Shown: positions 17,014 to 27,000 of the stretch, piece by piece
Layout: each line of letters opens with the position of its first letter
Position numbering within the stretch: position 1 is the stretch's first letter
Source of the DNA: CAZAMB01 sp964486335
Lineage (GTDB): Bacteria > Planctomycetota > Phycisphaerae > UBA1845
Direction of reading: 5' to 3'
Assembly (NCBI GenBank): GCA_964486335.1
Contig: CAZAMB010000007.1
Coordinates: 124,001 to 188,000, forward strand
Length of the DNA stretch: 64,000 nt
Made by a program: the position numbers and the translations under genes
The notes under the pieces: model-generated
The model's database searches: none
Seen by the model: only the letters and a program-made list of their open reading frames with translations
What the model was told of the DNA's origin: nothing

Positions 17014-17976
17014 ATGAGAAAACGGTTCAAAGCGTTCACCCTGATCGAGCTGCTGGTGGTTATCGCCATCATCGCGCTCTTGATCTCAATTCTGCTCCCG
17101 AGCCTTTCGCGGGCTCGCGAGTTGAGCAAGCGGCTCGTTTGCGGGTCGAACGTGAAAGGCATTGGAACATCGGCGAAGATTTACGCCAACGAAAACCAGG
17201 AAAAGTGGATGATCCCGGCATTTAAGCGCGGGAAGATTGATGCCGGCGGCATCGTTTACACTGCCCAGGACAGATCCAGTCCACCGGGATCTGAAATCGC
17301 CGCCGAAGTGGGCTTTGAACGCCATCGAGAGAGTAAGTCCGAGACTCCGACGGCTCCGAGTGCAGGTAGCGAATCTGTTGCCGTCACCAGAGCCTACTGG
17401 ATGATGGTGCGGTCGGGTGATATTACCGTGAAGCAGTTCATCTGTCCGAGCGCTGGAGATATCGAGGATCCGACGGAAAACCTCGATCTCTATTACGACT
17501 TCACTGAGTATCGTAACATCAGTTATGGTTACTTGGTTCCATTCGGACCTCGAGACACGCAACCGCGTGAAGGCATGGATAACCGTCAGGTGTTGTCCGC
17601 CGACAAGGGTCCATTTTACTTGAAAGGCGCGACTCCGCAGTGGCAGAATGCTGCAGGCCAGCAAATCCGCGCGGATAGCTCTCCGAATGATTGGCGGCCG
17701 TACAACTCCGCCAACCACGGTGGTGCATCGAACGGCGAAGGTCAGAATGCGCTTTATGCCGACGGCCATGCCTCATTCCTTCGAACGCCTTTGGGCGGCA
17801 TCGACAGCGATAACATCTATACGCTGATGACCGAAACATGGGACCAGGCCGGCACGAATCGCATTCATGGCGATACGCCGCACCAGTTCAGCTCGGGTAA
17901 TCCGTATCCGGGGCAAGACGTGTTCGGCAGCGGCGCCGGGAAGTATTCGTCCACGGATTCCTTGATTTATCCGTAG
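17014..17976 (+). CDS. Prepilin-type N-terminal / H-X9-DG protein
   Basis: A 320-residue type II secretion or type IV pilin-like protein. MRKRFKAFTLIELLVVIAII is the prepilin peptidase site and hydrophobic spine: cleavage before F8, with the conserved glutamate at position 12. The C-terminal NHGG...NALYADGHASF is the H-X9-DG motif seen in the large planctomycete families of such proteins (often DUF1559-like). These are thought to be exported pseudopilins whose structural role is not established. GAGGAGG precedes the ATG at ideal spacing. It is flanked by its own strong promoter and terminator, so it is a monocistronic, probably highly expressed gene. Confidence 0.9.
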   Translation: MRKRFKAFTLIELLVVIAIIALLISILLPSLSRARELSKRLVCGSNVKGIGTSAKIYANENQEKWMIPAFKRGKIDAGGIVYTAQDRSSPPGSEIAAEVGFERHRESKSETPTAPSAGSESVAVTRAYWMMVRSGDITVKQFICPSAGDIEDPTENLDLYYDFTEYRNISYGYLVPFGPRDTQPREGMDNRQVLSADKGPFYLKGATPQWQNAAGQQIRADSSPNDWRPYNSANHGGASNGEGQNALYADGHASFLRTPLGGIDSDNIYTLMTETWDQAGTNRIHGDTPHQFSSGNPYPGQDVFGSGAGKYSSTDSLIYP

Positions 17977-18000
17977 TGAGAGCGCTTTCAAAGTGGAAGA

Positions 18001-18036
18001 GGGGCGGCGGGTTGATTTGATCCGCCGCCCCTTTTT
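18001..18036 (+). terminator. Strong intrinsic terminator
   Basis: GGGGCGGCGG (18001-18010) and CCGCCGCCCC (18022-18031) form a perfect 10-bp stem with an 11-nt loop, followed at once by TTTTT. It starts 24 nt after the pseudopilin-like stop codon. Confidence 0.95.
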
Positions 18037-18080
18037 GTTCGGGTTGAGTCAATTCAAGTTGACCGATTGTGGTGCCGGAA

Positions 18081-18524
18081 ATGTCAAGCCCGCCAGATAG
18101 ACATCGATCACTGGTGCGCAAAGGGGTCATCGGTATCCTGCGTCAAGGCGAGCAGTACCTGATGATCCGACGAGCGCCGGGCGTTCCCAAGGGAGGGACC
18201 TGGTGTTTCCCGGGAGGGCACGTCGAGCCGGGCGAGAACGCGAAAGCGGCCGTTGTTCGTGAATTGGCGGAGGAACTGGGCATCCGTGTGGAACCGACCG
18301 CGCGGGTCGGCGCGGTGCGAATTCCGGATTCCCGTCATGTCCTGGCGGTGTGGGGGGTGCGTCATTGCGATGGGGCTTTCCAGCTTGCTCCACTGGAAAT
18401 ATCGGAAATGCGCTGGATGGACCTCGCGGAAGTCGAGTCCGTGCATCCGGGACTTCCTTCCAATCGCGTTGTCGCCGGATTGCTGAGAGGAACGGCGACC
18501 AGCCGATTGAGTGCGAGGCAATAG
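18081..18524 (+). CDS. Nudix (MutT-like) hydrolase
   Basis: A 147-residue hydrolase of nucleoside-diphosphate-linked compounds. The Nudix box is complete at about residues 45-67: G-HVEPG-E, seven residues, then RELAEELGI, with the metal-binding glutamates in REXXEE. The fold starts with KGVIGILRQGEQYLMIRRAPG. The substrate cannot be read from the sequence; MutT-like nucleotide clean-up or a dinucleotide are both possible. The start is uncertain between ATG 18081 and GTG 18069 or 18072, none of which has a good ribosome site. It begins 45 bp after the upstream terminator, so it needs its own promoter. Confidence 0.9.
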   Translation: MSSPPDRHRSLVRKGVIGILRQGEQYLMIRRAPGVPKGGTWCFPGGHVEPGENAKAAVVRELAEELGIRVEPTARVGAVRIPDSRHVLAVWGVRHCDGAFQLAPLEISEMRWMDLAEVESVHPGLPSNRVVAGLLRGTATSRLSARQ

Positions 18525-18766
18525 ACTTTCCCTTGAAGGGTTTTGAGCTCGATCGGCCTACTCTTATGGAGGGCAAATCAACTCGGCTCAAACTGACCCA
18601 CACCTGTCCGGGATGGCCTAATTGACCGCCGCGGTAATTGAAATTACGATGTTCTCTTCAAGGCGACGAGCGCGGACGGGCTTCGTTCGTCGGTGCTTTT
18701 CATCACAACGGTCAAATGACCGCCCATTAACGGCCGGTCAAATCATTCACGGTGAGGAGGTTGGTC

Positions 18767-19279
18767 TTGTCTCGTACATGTACACTCAAAGGAAAGAGCC
18801 TGACGCTTGTGGGACCTCAACTGAAAGTCGGCGACAAGGCACCTGATGCCACGGTCAAAAAGAATCTCATGGAATCGGTCAAGATCAGCGAGACCAACGG
18901 CAAGCCGCGCATCTTCAGTGTCGTTCCGTCGCTTGATACACCGGTTTGTTCAATTCAAACCAAGCGATTCAACGAAGAAGCGGTCAAGCTCGGCGGCGTC
19001 GAGTTTTATACGATCAGTTGCGATCTTCCGACCGCGCAAGCGCGTTTTTGCGGTGCCGAGGGCATTAATAAGGAGCGAATGCACACTCTGAGCGATCATT
19101 TCGACGGAAGCTTTGGGAAGGCGTATGGGACGTTGATTGCGGATTTGCGCGTCGAATGTCGCGCCGCCTTTGTTCTTGATAAGGACGGCGTAATCCGCTA
19201 TGCGGAGTACGTGCCCGAGGTGGCCGATCAGCCAAATTATGATGCGGTCTTGGAGTGCGCGAAGCGAGTGTCGGGATGA
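18767..19279 (+). CDS. tpx: Thiol peroxidase Tpx (TTG start)
   Basis: A 170-residue atypical 2-Cys peroxiredoxin that reduces hydrogen and lipid peroxides with electrons from thioredoxin. The peroxidatic cysteine is in PSLDTPVCSIQT and the resolving cysteine in ARFCGAEG, both in the Tpx-specific contexts. Homology begins at TCTLKGKSLTLVG. The start is TTG 18767, six bases after a perfect GAGGAGG at 18754-18760; starting at GTG 18752 would begin inside the ribosome site. It follows the Nudix gene by 242 bp and has no obvious partner gene nearby. Confidence 0.93.
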   Translation: MSRTCTLKGKSLTLVGPQLKVGDKAPDATVKKNLMESVKISETNGKPRIFSVVPSLDTPVCSIQTKRFNEEAVKLGGVEFYTISCDLPTAQARFCGAEGINKERMHTLSDHFDGSFGKAYGTLIADLRVECRAAFVLDKDGVIRYAEYVPEVADQPNYDAVLECAKRVSG

Positions 19280-19561
19280 GTTCGTTGCTTAGAAGGGTGT
19301 CGCACCACCGAGTCCCGGGAGTCGATTGAAGCCGTTTCGAGCGGCGTAGCATGTTTTTTGGGATCTTGATCGCCTGGTTCTTTTGGGCCGAAATTTTTTT
19401 GGCGATTCATGTGATTTTTTTCACAATTCCGGGCGCTGCGATGACACTTTCTGGTTTTGCTCATGTTTCCTTTGGTTTGACGGGTCGGCCGATTCGATTC
19501 GTTTTCGAGGCCGCCGGCAGTTGCAGGAAACAGAATACTTGACAGCTTAAAGCAGCTTTTG

Positions 19562-20635
19562 ATGAACGAATCGACCCAGGAAAACCATACGAACGAGGCC
19601 GAAGGTGGGTTTCCTCCCGTCGAGCCTATGACGTGGTCGCTGCTCGGACGATTTTTTGGCGTTCCGCTTCTGATCATTTCACTGATCGTCGGCGGGGCGA
19701 TCGCCGTCGTTTTGCTTTTCGGCGGACCGGGTACGCCACATCAGCGTACCATCGACGAACTGCTTGCCGCGCTGGAATCGGGAACGGGTGAACGGACCGG
19801 AGCGATTCTCCTTCCGCGAGAAAAAGAGCTTTGGCTCATGGCGCTGGAATTGAGCGGACGACTTGAAAAACGCGATGCGGAACTGACGAGTGCGGAGTTG
19901 ATCACCGTCACAACGCGGCTTGCACGTATGGTCGAGCGCGATGTCGAGTCGCTGCAGTCGGCGTCGCTTCAGCGAGGCAAAGTGGAGCCGCCCGGAGAAC
20001 TATGGTCTCGGCGATTGGAGTTCCTCATTCACGCTTTGGGTCGGACCGGTCGAGCCGAAGCGATTGAACCGCTCATTCATGTTGTTGTTTCCGACCAAGA
20101 GCCGTATGTCGCCGCGGCGGTTCTTGAGCTTGGGAATCTACATGAAGTGCCTGAGGCGAAAGCGGCAGTGGATCCGATCGTCCGATTGCTCTCGGAGGCA
20201 AAGAGGCCGGAAACGCTGATGGTGGGATGCACGGCGTTATCGGTTCTGGCGGATCGCGGCAATGCCGCCGCGGTGAAAGCACTGCAAACCGTGCTGTATT
20301 CCAACGAGGGTGAGGTTGCCTGGTCGGCGGCGCTGGCGCTGGCGAGACTTGGCGACGGCTCGGGTCGGACGACGCTGCTGGACATGCTCGATCGTGGATT
20401 CTGGGAGAAGAGCGGCCGGTATCAGATCGCCGATGAAAAGGGTGCGAAGCGAAGCTACGACATGCCGCCGCAGCGAGTGGAAGTGAACATGGCGGCGGCG
20501 ATGGACGCAGCATCGCGTCTGGACGATCCGGGCTTGTGGGAAGCCATTGATCGGTTAAAGTCCGACCCGTCCTACAGGATTCGCGCCCGAGTCGATGAGG
20601 TTTTGGCAGCGCGAGCTGAACGGTCGAATCACTGA
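19562..20635 (+). CDS. HEAT-repeat membrane protein opening the respiratory operon
   Basis: A 357-residue protein with a cytoplasmic acidic N-terminus, one transmembrane segment at about residues 30-55 (GVPLLIISLIVGGAIAVVLL) and alpha-helical HEAT-like repeats from about 150 to the end (AIEPLIHVVVSDQEPYVAAA, AAVKALQTVLYSNEGEVAWS). HEAT repeats bind proteins, so an assembly or scaffold role for the bc complex that follows is a fair inference. ATG 19562 is used; the preceding TTG 19559 is in frame. It ends 15 bp before the ferredoxin-Rieske gene, so the two are almost certainly co-transcribed. I know of no established name for it. Confidence 0.8.
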   Translation: MNESTQENHTNEAEGGFPPVEPMTWSLLGRFFGVPLLIISLIVGGAIAVVLLFGGPGTPHQRTIDELLAALESGTGERTGAILLPREKELWLMALELSGRLEKRDAELTSAELITVTTRLARMVERDVESLQSASLQRGKVEPPGELWSRRLEFLIHALGRTGRAEAIEPLIHVVVSDQEPYVAAAVLELGNLHEVPEAKAAVDPIVRLLSEAKRPETLMVGCTALSVLADRGNAAAVKALQTVLYSNEGEVAWSAALALARLGDGSGRTTLLDMLDRGFWEKSGRYQIADEKGAKRSYDMPPQRVEVNMAAAMDAASRLDDPGLWEAIDRLKSDPSYRIRARVDEVLAARAERSNH

Positions 20636-20650
20636 CCAGAGGGCCTATTC

Positions 20651-21742
20651 ATGGCGACAAAGGAACTCGTCACCAAAGTCTGGATCGAACCGGGCTGCAT
20701 CGTTTGTGATGCCTGCGAAACGACGGCGCCCGATGTGTTCGAGGTACTTGAAGATACCTGCATTATTCGTCCCGCGGCGCTGACCGTTGATTTCACCAAG
20801 CCTCGCACGCAGAACATCATCGACGCGGCCGAGGAGTGCCCGGTCGATGTCATCAAGTTTGATGTAGCGCCGTTTGAGGTGTCAGACGCCGAAGCGGCGG
20901 CGAGCGCGGCTGCGCCGGCCGCTCCCGAAAAAACGGTGGAAAAGAAGTCCGCCGCAGCGCACGCCCCCAAGTCGGCCGCCGAAAAACCGGCGACAGCGAA
21001 AGCGGCGACGCCGCCTACCGCACCGGTTCACGCGGCGGCGTCCGTGGCGGGTTCGGCGGATCCAGCCATCGCCGCGCTATTGAAGGCGGCAACGTCTCGC
21101 GGCGGCAACGCGGGACTCACGCGGCGCGTGGACGACGTACCCGAGCGGATGGACGCCTTTCGCAAGGCGGACCCACGAGAGCTTCCGCCGGATGCGCGTC
21201 AGGCCAAGGTGCTCGATGCGGCCAAGAAGATCCGCGAAGACATGGATTCCGGTCGTCGGGCCTTCGTGGGGAGTGCGGCGCTGGGGGTCGGATGGCTGGC
21301 GTTCGGGGCAGGCACGGCGATTTCCATCGGCCCGGCGTTCGCCCGATTTATGATGCCCAACGTGCTTGAAGAACCCGATCCGCGCGTTCGCCTGGGAAAA
21401 CTCCAGCGGTATGCGGAAATGCAATCGGGCGATGTGAACGAGGACTTCAAGAGTCAGGGGATTTGGATCATTCGCGAGGGAGACCGCATTGCGGCGCTGA
21501 ACATCATTTGCACGCATCTCGGTTGCATCCCGAATTGGCTTCCGAATGACAGGAAGTTCAAGTGCCCTTGTCACGGAAGCGGGTACAAACCCAACGGAAT
21601 TAATTTCGAAGGTCCGACGCCGCGTCCGCTGGAGCGTTTTCGGATTTACGTGGAAGACGGCATTCTGATCGTCGATCGCAGCAAGAAGTTTCAGTATGAG
21701 CTGGGGCAGTGGGACATGCCGGGAAGTTTTCTGGTGGCGTGA
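20651..21742 (+). CDS. Ferredoxin - transmembrane - Rieske fusion protein
   Basis: A 363-residue iron-sulfur protein with two redox domains. Residues 1-75 are a single-cluster ferredoxin (C16-IV-C19-DA-C22 and C63-P). Residues about 80-145 are an Ala/Lys/Pro-rich linker. Residues 200-235 carry GRRAFVG and a hydrophobic anchor. Residues 240-363 are a Rieske domain with C287-T-H289-L-G-C292 and C305-P-C307-H308, all ligands and the disulfide pair present. The anchor would put the ferredoxin in the cytoplasm and the Rieske centre outside. The next genes encode split cytochrome b, so the Rieske part is the bc-complex iron-sulfur subunit; the ferredoxin extension is not part of standard versions. 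ATG 20651 has GAGGG upstream. Confidence 0.9.
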   Translation: MATKELVTKVWIEPGCIVCDACETTAPDVFEVLEDTCIIRPAALTVDFTKPRTQNIIDAAEECPVDVIKFDVAPFEVSDAEAAASAAAPAAPEKTVEKKSAAAHAPKSAAEKPATAKAATPPTAPVHAAASVAGSADPAIAALLKAATSRGGNAGLTRRVDDVPERMDAFRKADPRELPPDARQAKVLDAAKKIREDMDSGRRAFVGSAALGVGWLAFGAGTAISIGPAFARFMMPNVLEEPDPRVRLGKLQRYAEMQSGDVNEDFKSQGIWIIREGDRIAALNIICTHLGCIPNWLPNDRKFKCPCHGSGYKPNGINFEGPTPRPLERFRIYVEDGILIVDRSKKFQYELGQWDMPGSFLVA

Positions 21743-22006
21743 CGGGTTCGGGCGAGATTTGGCTGGACGAGAAACGAACGGACGATACAGTATCGCCGAC
21801 CGGCGGATCGAAAGCGGGCGCGTTTCGGTTTCGCCGGCAGCGTCAACATCGATTCCAAGGCGATCCGAGGTTTTGTCAAAGATTGTGGCGGGGCAGAGCC
21901 GAGGGAACGGCGAAACCGTCGAAGCGAACGGTCAATCGACGGTTTCCGCCATTCGGGCTTCGCGATCGGGCGGTAATGACCAGCGGTTTAGAGGAACTGT
22001 AGATCA

Positions 22007-22786
22007 ATGTTAGCTCGGCTCGGCAATTGGATCCGCGAAGGTCAAGTTTGGGGAAGCGTATTCCGCCATGGGATTCCGCGCGATCGTCGTACGCGTGCGA
22101 TGGCGATCCTGAGCAACGTTTTTCTTCATCTTCATCCGGTCGCGGTTCGCAAAAGCGGCATCCGCCTGTCGTTCACCTGGTGCATGGGCGGGTTGACCTT
22201 CTTTCTGTTTCTCGTCGAAATCATCACGGGCGTGCTTCTGATGTTCTACTATCGCCCGACTGTCGAGTACGCGTACTTTGATATTCAGGGACTTCGAGCA
22301 CACGTCACGCTAGGTTTGCTCCGCGAGCTACACCGCTGGGGCGCGCATGCGATGATCATCACCATCTGGCTGCACATGCTTCGAGTGTTCCTCACCGGGA
22401 GCTACAAGCCCCCGCGCGAGTTCAACTGGAGCGTCGGAGTGGTCTTGCTCGTCCTGACGCTGCTGCTGTCGTTCACCGGGTATTTGTTGCCTTGGGATCA
22501 GTTGGCGATGTGGGCGATCACGGTCGGCTCAAACATGGCCAGAGCGACGCCCGGCGTGGGTATGGAAGGACCGTTATCATCATTTATCCAGATTGGCGGC
22601 GTGCCCCTGGTCCATGCGGGTGACGACGCCCGGTTCGGATTGCTGGCGGGTACCTTTGTCGGACCCAACGCGCTGTTGAGGTTCTACGTTTTGCATTGCG
22701 TGTTTATTCCGATCGTCGTGACGATTCTGCTGGCCGTTCATTTCTGGCGCGTGCGCAAGGACGGCGGCATCAGCGGACCGCTGTGA
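22007..22786 (+). CDS. Cytochrome b, N-terminal (b6-like) subunit
   Basis: A 259-residue subunit holding the two b hemes of the quinol-oxidising complex. It has four main membrane helices. Heme ligands are H109 and H123 (14 apart, in ELHRWGAHAMIITIWLHML) and H230 and H245 (15 apart, in LHCVFIPIVVTILLAVHF), the spacing typical of cytochrome b6-type proteins. The sequence TGYLLPWDQLAMWAITVGSN is the conserved Qo-side stretch. The quinol-site C-terminal half is encoded separately by the next gene. GAGGAAC lies 10 bp before ATG 22007. The 264-bp gap upstream contains no feature I can name. Confidence 0.95.
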   Translation: MLARLGNWIREGQVWGSVFRHGIPRDRRTRAMAILSNVFLHLHPVAVRKSGIRLSFTWCMGGLTFFLFLVEIITGVLLMFYYRPTVEYAYFDIQGLRAHVTLGLLRELHRWGAHAMIITIWLHMLRVFLTGSYKPPREFNWSVGVVLLVLTLLLSFTGYLLPWDQLAMWAITVGSNMARATPGVGMEGPLSSFIQIGGVPLVHAGDDARFGLLAGTFVGPNALLRFYVLHCVFIPIVVTILLAVHFWRVRKDGGISGPL

Positions 22787-22856
22787 TCTGGAAGGCGAAA
22801 ACAAGAATCGGAAATTCGGTGACTGAAATGTCAGGGATGATTCGCGGATAAGACGG

Positions 22857-23999
22857 ATGAGCGCGGCGGGCATGCAAATCATTTTGGCGGAAGGCTCGGT
22901 GTTTGATCCGATCAAGGAGGTCATCAATACTCTTTGCGAGCCTGCGCCGTTCCTGATTCTGTCGGTCGCGGCGCTGGTCGCGTTCCTCGTCGGTTATCGA
23001 ACGCTGACCAGGCCTGCGGTGGCGATTCCCATCGCCGCTCTGTGCGTCTTGGCATTCATCGCCAGTTGTTTCGATCCGAATTTCATTCTCATTGTCAAGA
23101 AGCCCGACAACGTCCCGATCGTGATGATGATGGCCGCCGTCGGATTCTTCATGTGGTTGTCGTTTCGACAGGCGGCGATCAACGATGAGCGAATGGAAAA
23201 GGGCGAACCGCTGATCGAGGCGGGAGCGGACGACAAAGTGCTGGTCTGGCCCGACCTCGTGTACATTGAGTTGATCGCGCTGGTCTTGTTTACTGCGTTC
23301 CTGACAGTCTGGGCGGTCGTACTGCGTGCCCCGTTGGAGCAACCCGCCGATCCCAACGTCGCGCCAAATCCGGCAAAAGCACCGTGGTATTTCCTTGGTT
23401 TGCAAGAAATGCTGGTCTATTTCGACCCATGGCTGGCAGGTGTGCTTTTGCCTGGCCTGATCATCGTGGGATTGATCGCCATTCCCTACATTGACAAGAA
23501 CCCCCGTGGCAACGGCTATTACACCTTTAAGGAACGCCGTTTCGCCATCACGACATTCCTATTTGGTTTCGTCATTCTTTGGGTGGTGCTCATCATCTTC
23601 GGCACGTTCTTGCGAGGCCCGAACTGGAACTTCTTCGGTCCTTACCAGTATTGGGATTTGCATAAACCGATGGCCTTGCTGAACACCGAGTTTCACGATT
23701 TGTTCTGGATCGGGCTGATGGGCAGGGCCCTGCCGACCGAGAATTGGTTGTTCGTTCCCTCGTACATCATCCGAGAATTACCCGGGATCATTATCCTTTT
23801 GGTCTATTTTGGCGCGGGACCGTTGCTGCTTTGGGCGTTTTTCTTCAGAAAGCTCTATCGCCAGATGGGCCTGATTCGATACAGCGTCATGTCGATGTTG
23901 ATGTTGGTGATGTTGTTGATGCCCATCAAGATGGTGTTGCGCTGGACGCTCAACCTGCATTATATCGTGGGCATTACCGAGTGGTTCTTGAACGTGTGA
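22857..23999 (+). CDS. Cytochrome b, C-terminal (subunit IV-like)
   Basis: A 380-residue membrane protein completing the split cytochrome b. It has about nine hydrophobic segments, more than the three of b6f subunit IV. The middle part carries NPAKAPWYFLGLQEMLVYFD and then GVLLPGLIIVGLIAIPYID, the subunit IV / menaquinol reductase pattern around the Qo site; the standard PEWY is replaced by APWY. The C-terminal third (residues about 250-380) adds further helices with TEFHDLFWIGL and HYIVGITEWFL. It carries no heme ligands of its own. ATG 22857 is taken; ATG 22872 is also in frame. Confidence 0.9.
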   Translation: MSAAGMQIILAEGSVFDPIKEVINTLCEPAPFLILSVAALVAFLVGYRTLTRPAVAIPIAALCVLAFIASCFDPNFILIVKKPDNVPIVMMMAAVGFFMWLSFRQAAINDERMEKGEPLIEAGADDKVLVWPDLVYIELIALVLFTAFLTVWAVVLRAPLEQPADPNVAPNPAKAPWYFLGLQEMLVYFDPWLAGVLLPGLIIVGLIAIPYIDKNPRGNGYYTFKERRFAITTFLFGFVILWVVLIIFGTFLRGPNWNFFGPYQYWDLHKPMALLNTEFHDLFWIGLMGRALPTENWLFVPSYIIRELPGIIILLVYFGAGPLLLWAFFFRKLYRQMGLIRYSVMSMLMLVMLLMPIKMVLRWTLNLHYIVGITEWFLNV

Positions 24000-24038
24000 T
24001 TCGTTCCGCCGGCGGCGGAACCTGAAGGGCATCGCCTC

Positions 24039-27000
24039 ATGCCAGTTCCAGAGGAAAGATTGTATCGGCCCGACCGGCTGAACCGCTGGTTCGCGGTCAG
24101 CAGCATTCTGATGACGGCTTCGATCATCTGGATGATCGTCGTCGATTACGACCGTCCGTGGCGGGCGTTTCAGGATCAATTCTTTGTCGCCAAGGCGGCG
24201 ATGGCCCACCTGGACTATCTCGACGCCGTTCGTCAGGAACGCCGCAATGAGATCGCCGAGGCAGAACATCAGCTTGCCAGCGCAAAAGAGCTTGTGGATG
24301 TGCAAGCGCGTCAGCGAGCCGAGTTGGTCGCCGCGCTGAACGAAGCCGATCTCGAATTCAAGAAAGCAAACGCGCCCTGGAGCATGGCGTCGCAAGTGCT
24401 TGAGGTGACCAAGGACGACTACGAGCGGGCCCTGGGCGAGTTTGGCGCGGGCCATCCGAAAACGGAATCCGAGCACGAGCGGTTTCTTGGGGAGGAACAG
24501 CGCGTCGAGGAACTCCGCAAAGTCAAGGAAAAATGGGAGGATGAGAAGAAACGAATCGAAGAAGAGCTTCGACAATTCGAAAAGCCCGTGCGCGAGGCTC
24601 AAAAGCGACTGGATGATCTGAACCAGGTCGCCGAAGCGGCCCTGCAAAAAGACATGCAGTTTCGGGGGGTTTTGGCCGAGAGCGGTTTGTTGGCCGGGCT
24701 GCCTGTGGTGAAGCTCATTATCAATGCACCGCTGCTGGATTTTACGGCGCCGAAGAATACGCCCGGGCGTCATCAAGTGAATCAGTTGGTCCTGCCGGAT
24801 GTGCGCCAGCGCCTGAACTACCTCGAAACCTATACGACGGATCGCTGCACGACTTGCCATATCGCCATCGACGATCCGGAGTTTTCCAAGGACCGATTGG
24901 CGCAGAAGCTGGAACGCTCTCTTGCGGGCATCAGTGAAGCGACGCAACGCAGCGGGGGTTCAGCGGTCGATCCGCCCACTCCTCCGGTCCTTGAGAATGG
25001 GAAAACGTTGACGGCCGGACGGGTGACGGATCACTGGAAAGAACTTTCTAAGAAGCAGCAGGATGAGTATTTTGATGCACTGCTTGGACTGGTGAACGGA
25101 TATCTTAAGGCAAGCGGTCGTAAGACGCTGGAACTTGGTCAGCCGGTGCTCGCCCACCCGCACCTCGATCTGTACCTTGCGCCGGATTCGGCTCATCCAC
25201 AGGCGAAGATGGGTTGCACGGTTTGCCACGAAGGGAATCCGCAAGAGACCGACTTCGTACAAGCCGCTCATTCTCCGCGGACGCATAAACTCGAAAAAAT
25301 CTGGGAGGACAAGTATTACATCAGCCTCCTGGGAATCCCCAATGTGACCTTCAAAACGGTTGCCCACTATTGGGATCGCCCGATGCGACTTCCGGAGCAC
25401 ACAGAGGCCGGTTGCGCCAAATGCCATGCCGAAGTAACCGATATCGGTCGGTATCACGGCGAACGGCACGGATCGCGGATCAACCTCGGCCAGCAACTCT
25501 TTCGCGAAGTGGGTTGTATCAACTGTCATAACGTCGATTCCCTTGCGGATTCTCGCCGTGTCGGACCGGACCTTTTGAATATCCGGGCCAAGTTGACGCC
25601 GTCCTTCGTTCAGCAATGGGTCTATACGCCTCAGGGGTTTCGTCCTTCGACGCGCATGCCGCACTTTTTCCTTCAGGAAAACAATCGCGCCGAAAGCGCG
25701 AATCGGTTTGACTCCGATCCGGAGTTGCGAACAAAGACGGAAGTGGCCGCGATCACGAAATACTTGTTCGCGGTTTCCGGTGACTGGAAGCCGAAGGACA
25801 AGCCGGACGATGTGGAAGGAAATGCCGAGCGCGGACGGGCCTTGTTCAAGAGCGTCGGCTGTCTCGCCTGTCACTCCAATCTGGCCGAGTTTGGAGAGGA
25901 TTGGATCACCAAGGACCTCGTTCATCGTGAAGGCTTGAATGAAGAGACGGCGAGGTTTCGTTACAAGGGCATGACGCAGGCGGAGCGGGTTCGCTACGCC
26001 GAGGCACATTTTGTCGAACATCAAGAGACCTATCTCTCGCCCGAACGAGCGGAGTTTGATCCCGAAGAATCGTATCACAAGCCGATTTTCAGTCGGTTCG
26101 CGCCGGAGCTTTCGGGAATCGGTTCCAAGGTTTCGTTTGATTGGCTTTATTCGTGGCTATTGGACCCCACGGCTTTCTCTCCTGACACGAAGATGCCCAG
26201 CATGCGTCTCTCGTCCGCCGAAGCGGCAGACCTGGCAACCTACCTGTTGACGCTTCGCAATGACGAATTCGCCCAGGGCGAGTTTCCGATGGATGCCGAC
26301 GCCTGGAAAATGGCGGATCGACTCATCCTTCAGTTGCTTTCTGCGCAACGGTCGGAAAAGAGCAGTCTCGCCATCATGGCCGACGAAGGCGGCGAATTGA
26401 CCCGCCTGATTGCCTTCGGACTCAAAAGTGAAATGGACGAAGCTGAGGCGACGTCGCTGCTCGCGCCCATGACCATCGAAGATCGAAAGCTGATGTTTCT
26501 GGGCAGCAAGATGATCGGGCATTACGGCTGTTATGCTTGCCATCTGATCCCCGGGTTTCGAGAGACGACGCCGCCGGGCACGGACCTAAGCACGTGGGCG
26601 GAACGCCCGGTGACGCAACTGGACTTCGCGTTTTATGACGACGCCTTTCACAAGATGCGCGAGGAGAAGGCTGACGTTTTCGGTCCGATCTATCCGCCCG
26701 ATGCCAAACAACTTCGCTTGATGTCCCCGCTGACCGATGATGCCACCGAAGAAGTGACCCATACGCATGCGGGTTTCGCGGTTCATAAAATGTTGAATCC
26801 TCGAATCTGGGATCGTGAAAAAATCAAAAAACCCTATGACAAGCTGAAGATGCCGAATTTCTATTTCACGGAGCACGAGGCCGAGGCCCTCACGACGTTT
26901 CTGCTGTCTCGTGTTTCGCCGCGCGTCCAGGGTTCGCTGGTCGTCGATTACGAAACTGAGCTTAACGGGCCGGTTGCCAAGGGTCGTACGCTGACGCGAG

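Noticed and set aside
16590..17162. 190-codon minus-strand frame across the pseudopilin leader
   Set aside because: It overlaps the conserved prepilin signal in antisense, is Arg/Ser-rich without a domain, and has no ribosome site.
19351..19542. 63-codon hydrophobic frame between tpx and the HEAT gene
   Set aside because: It has one strongly hydrophobic stretch but no ribosome site, and it lies in a T-rich stretch that would give such residues by chance. Conservation could revive it.
19539..19544. TTGACA just before the respiratory operon
   Set aside because: It matches a -35 box, but the ATG of the HEAT gene lies where the -10 box would be, so it cannot serve that start.
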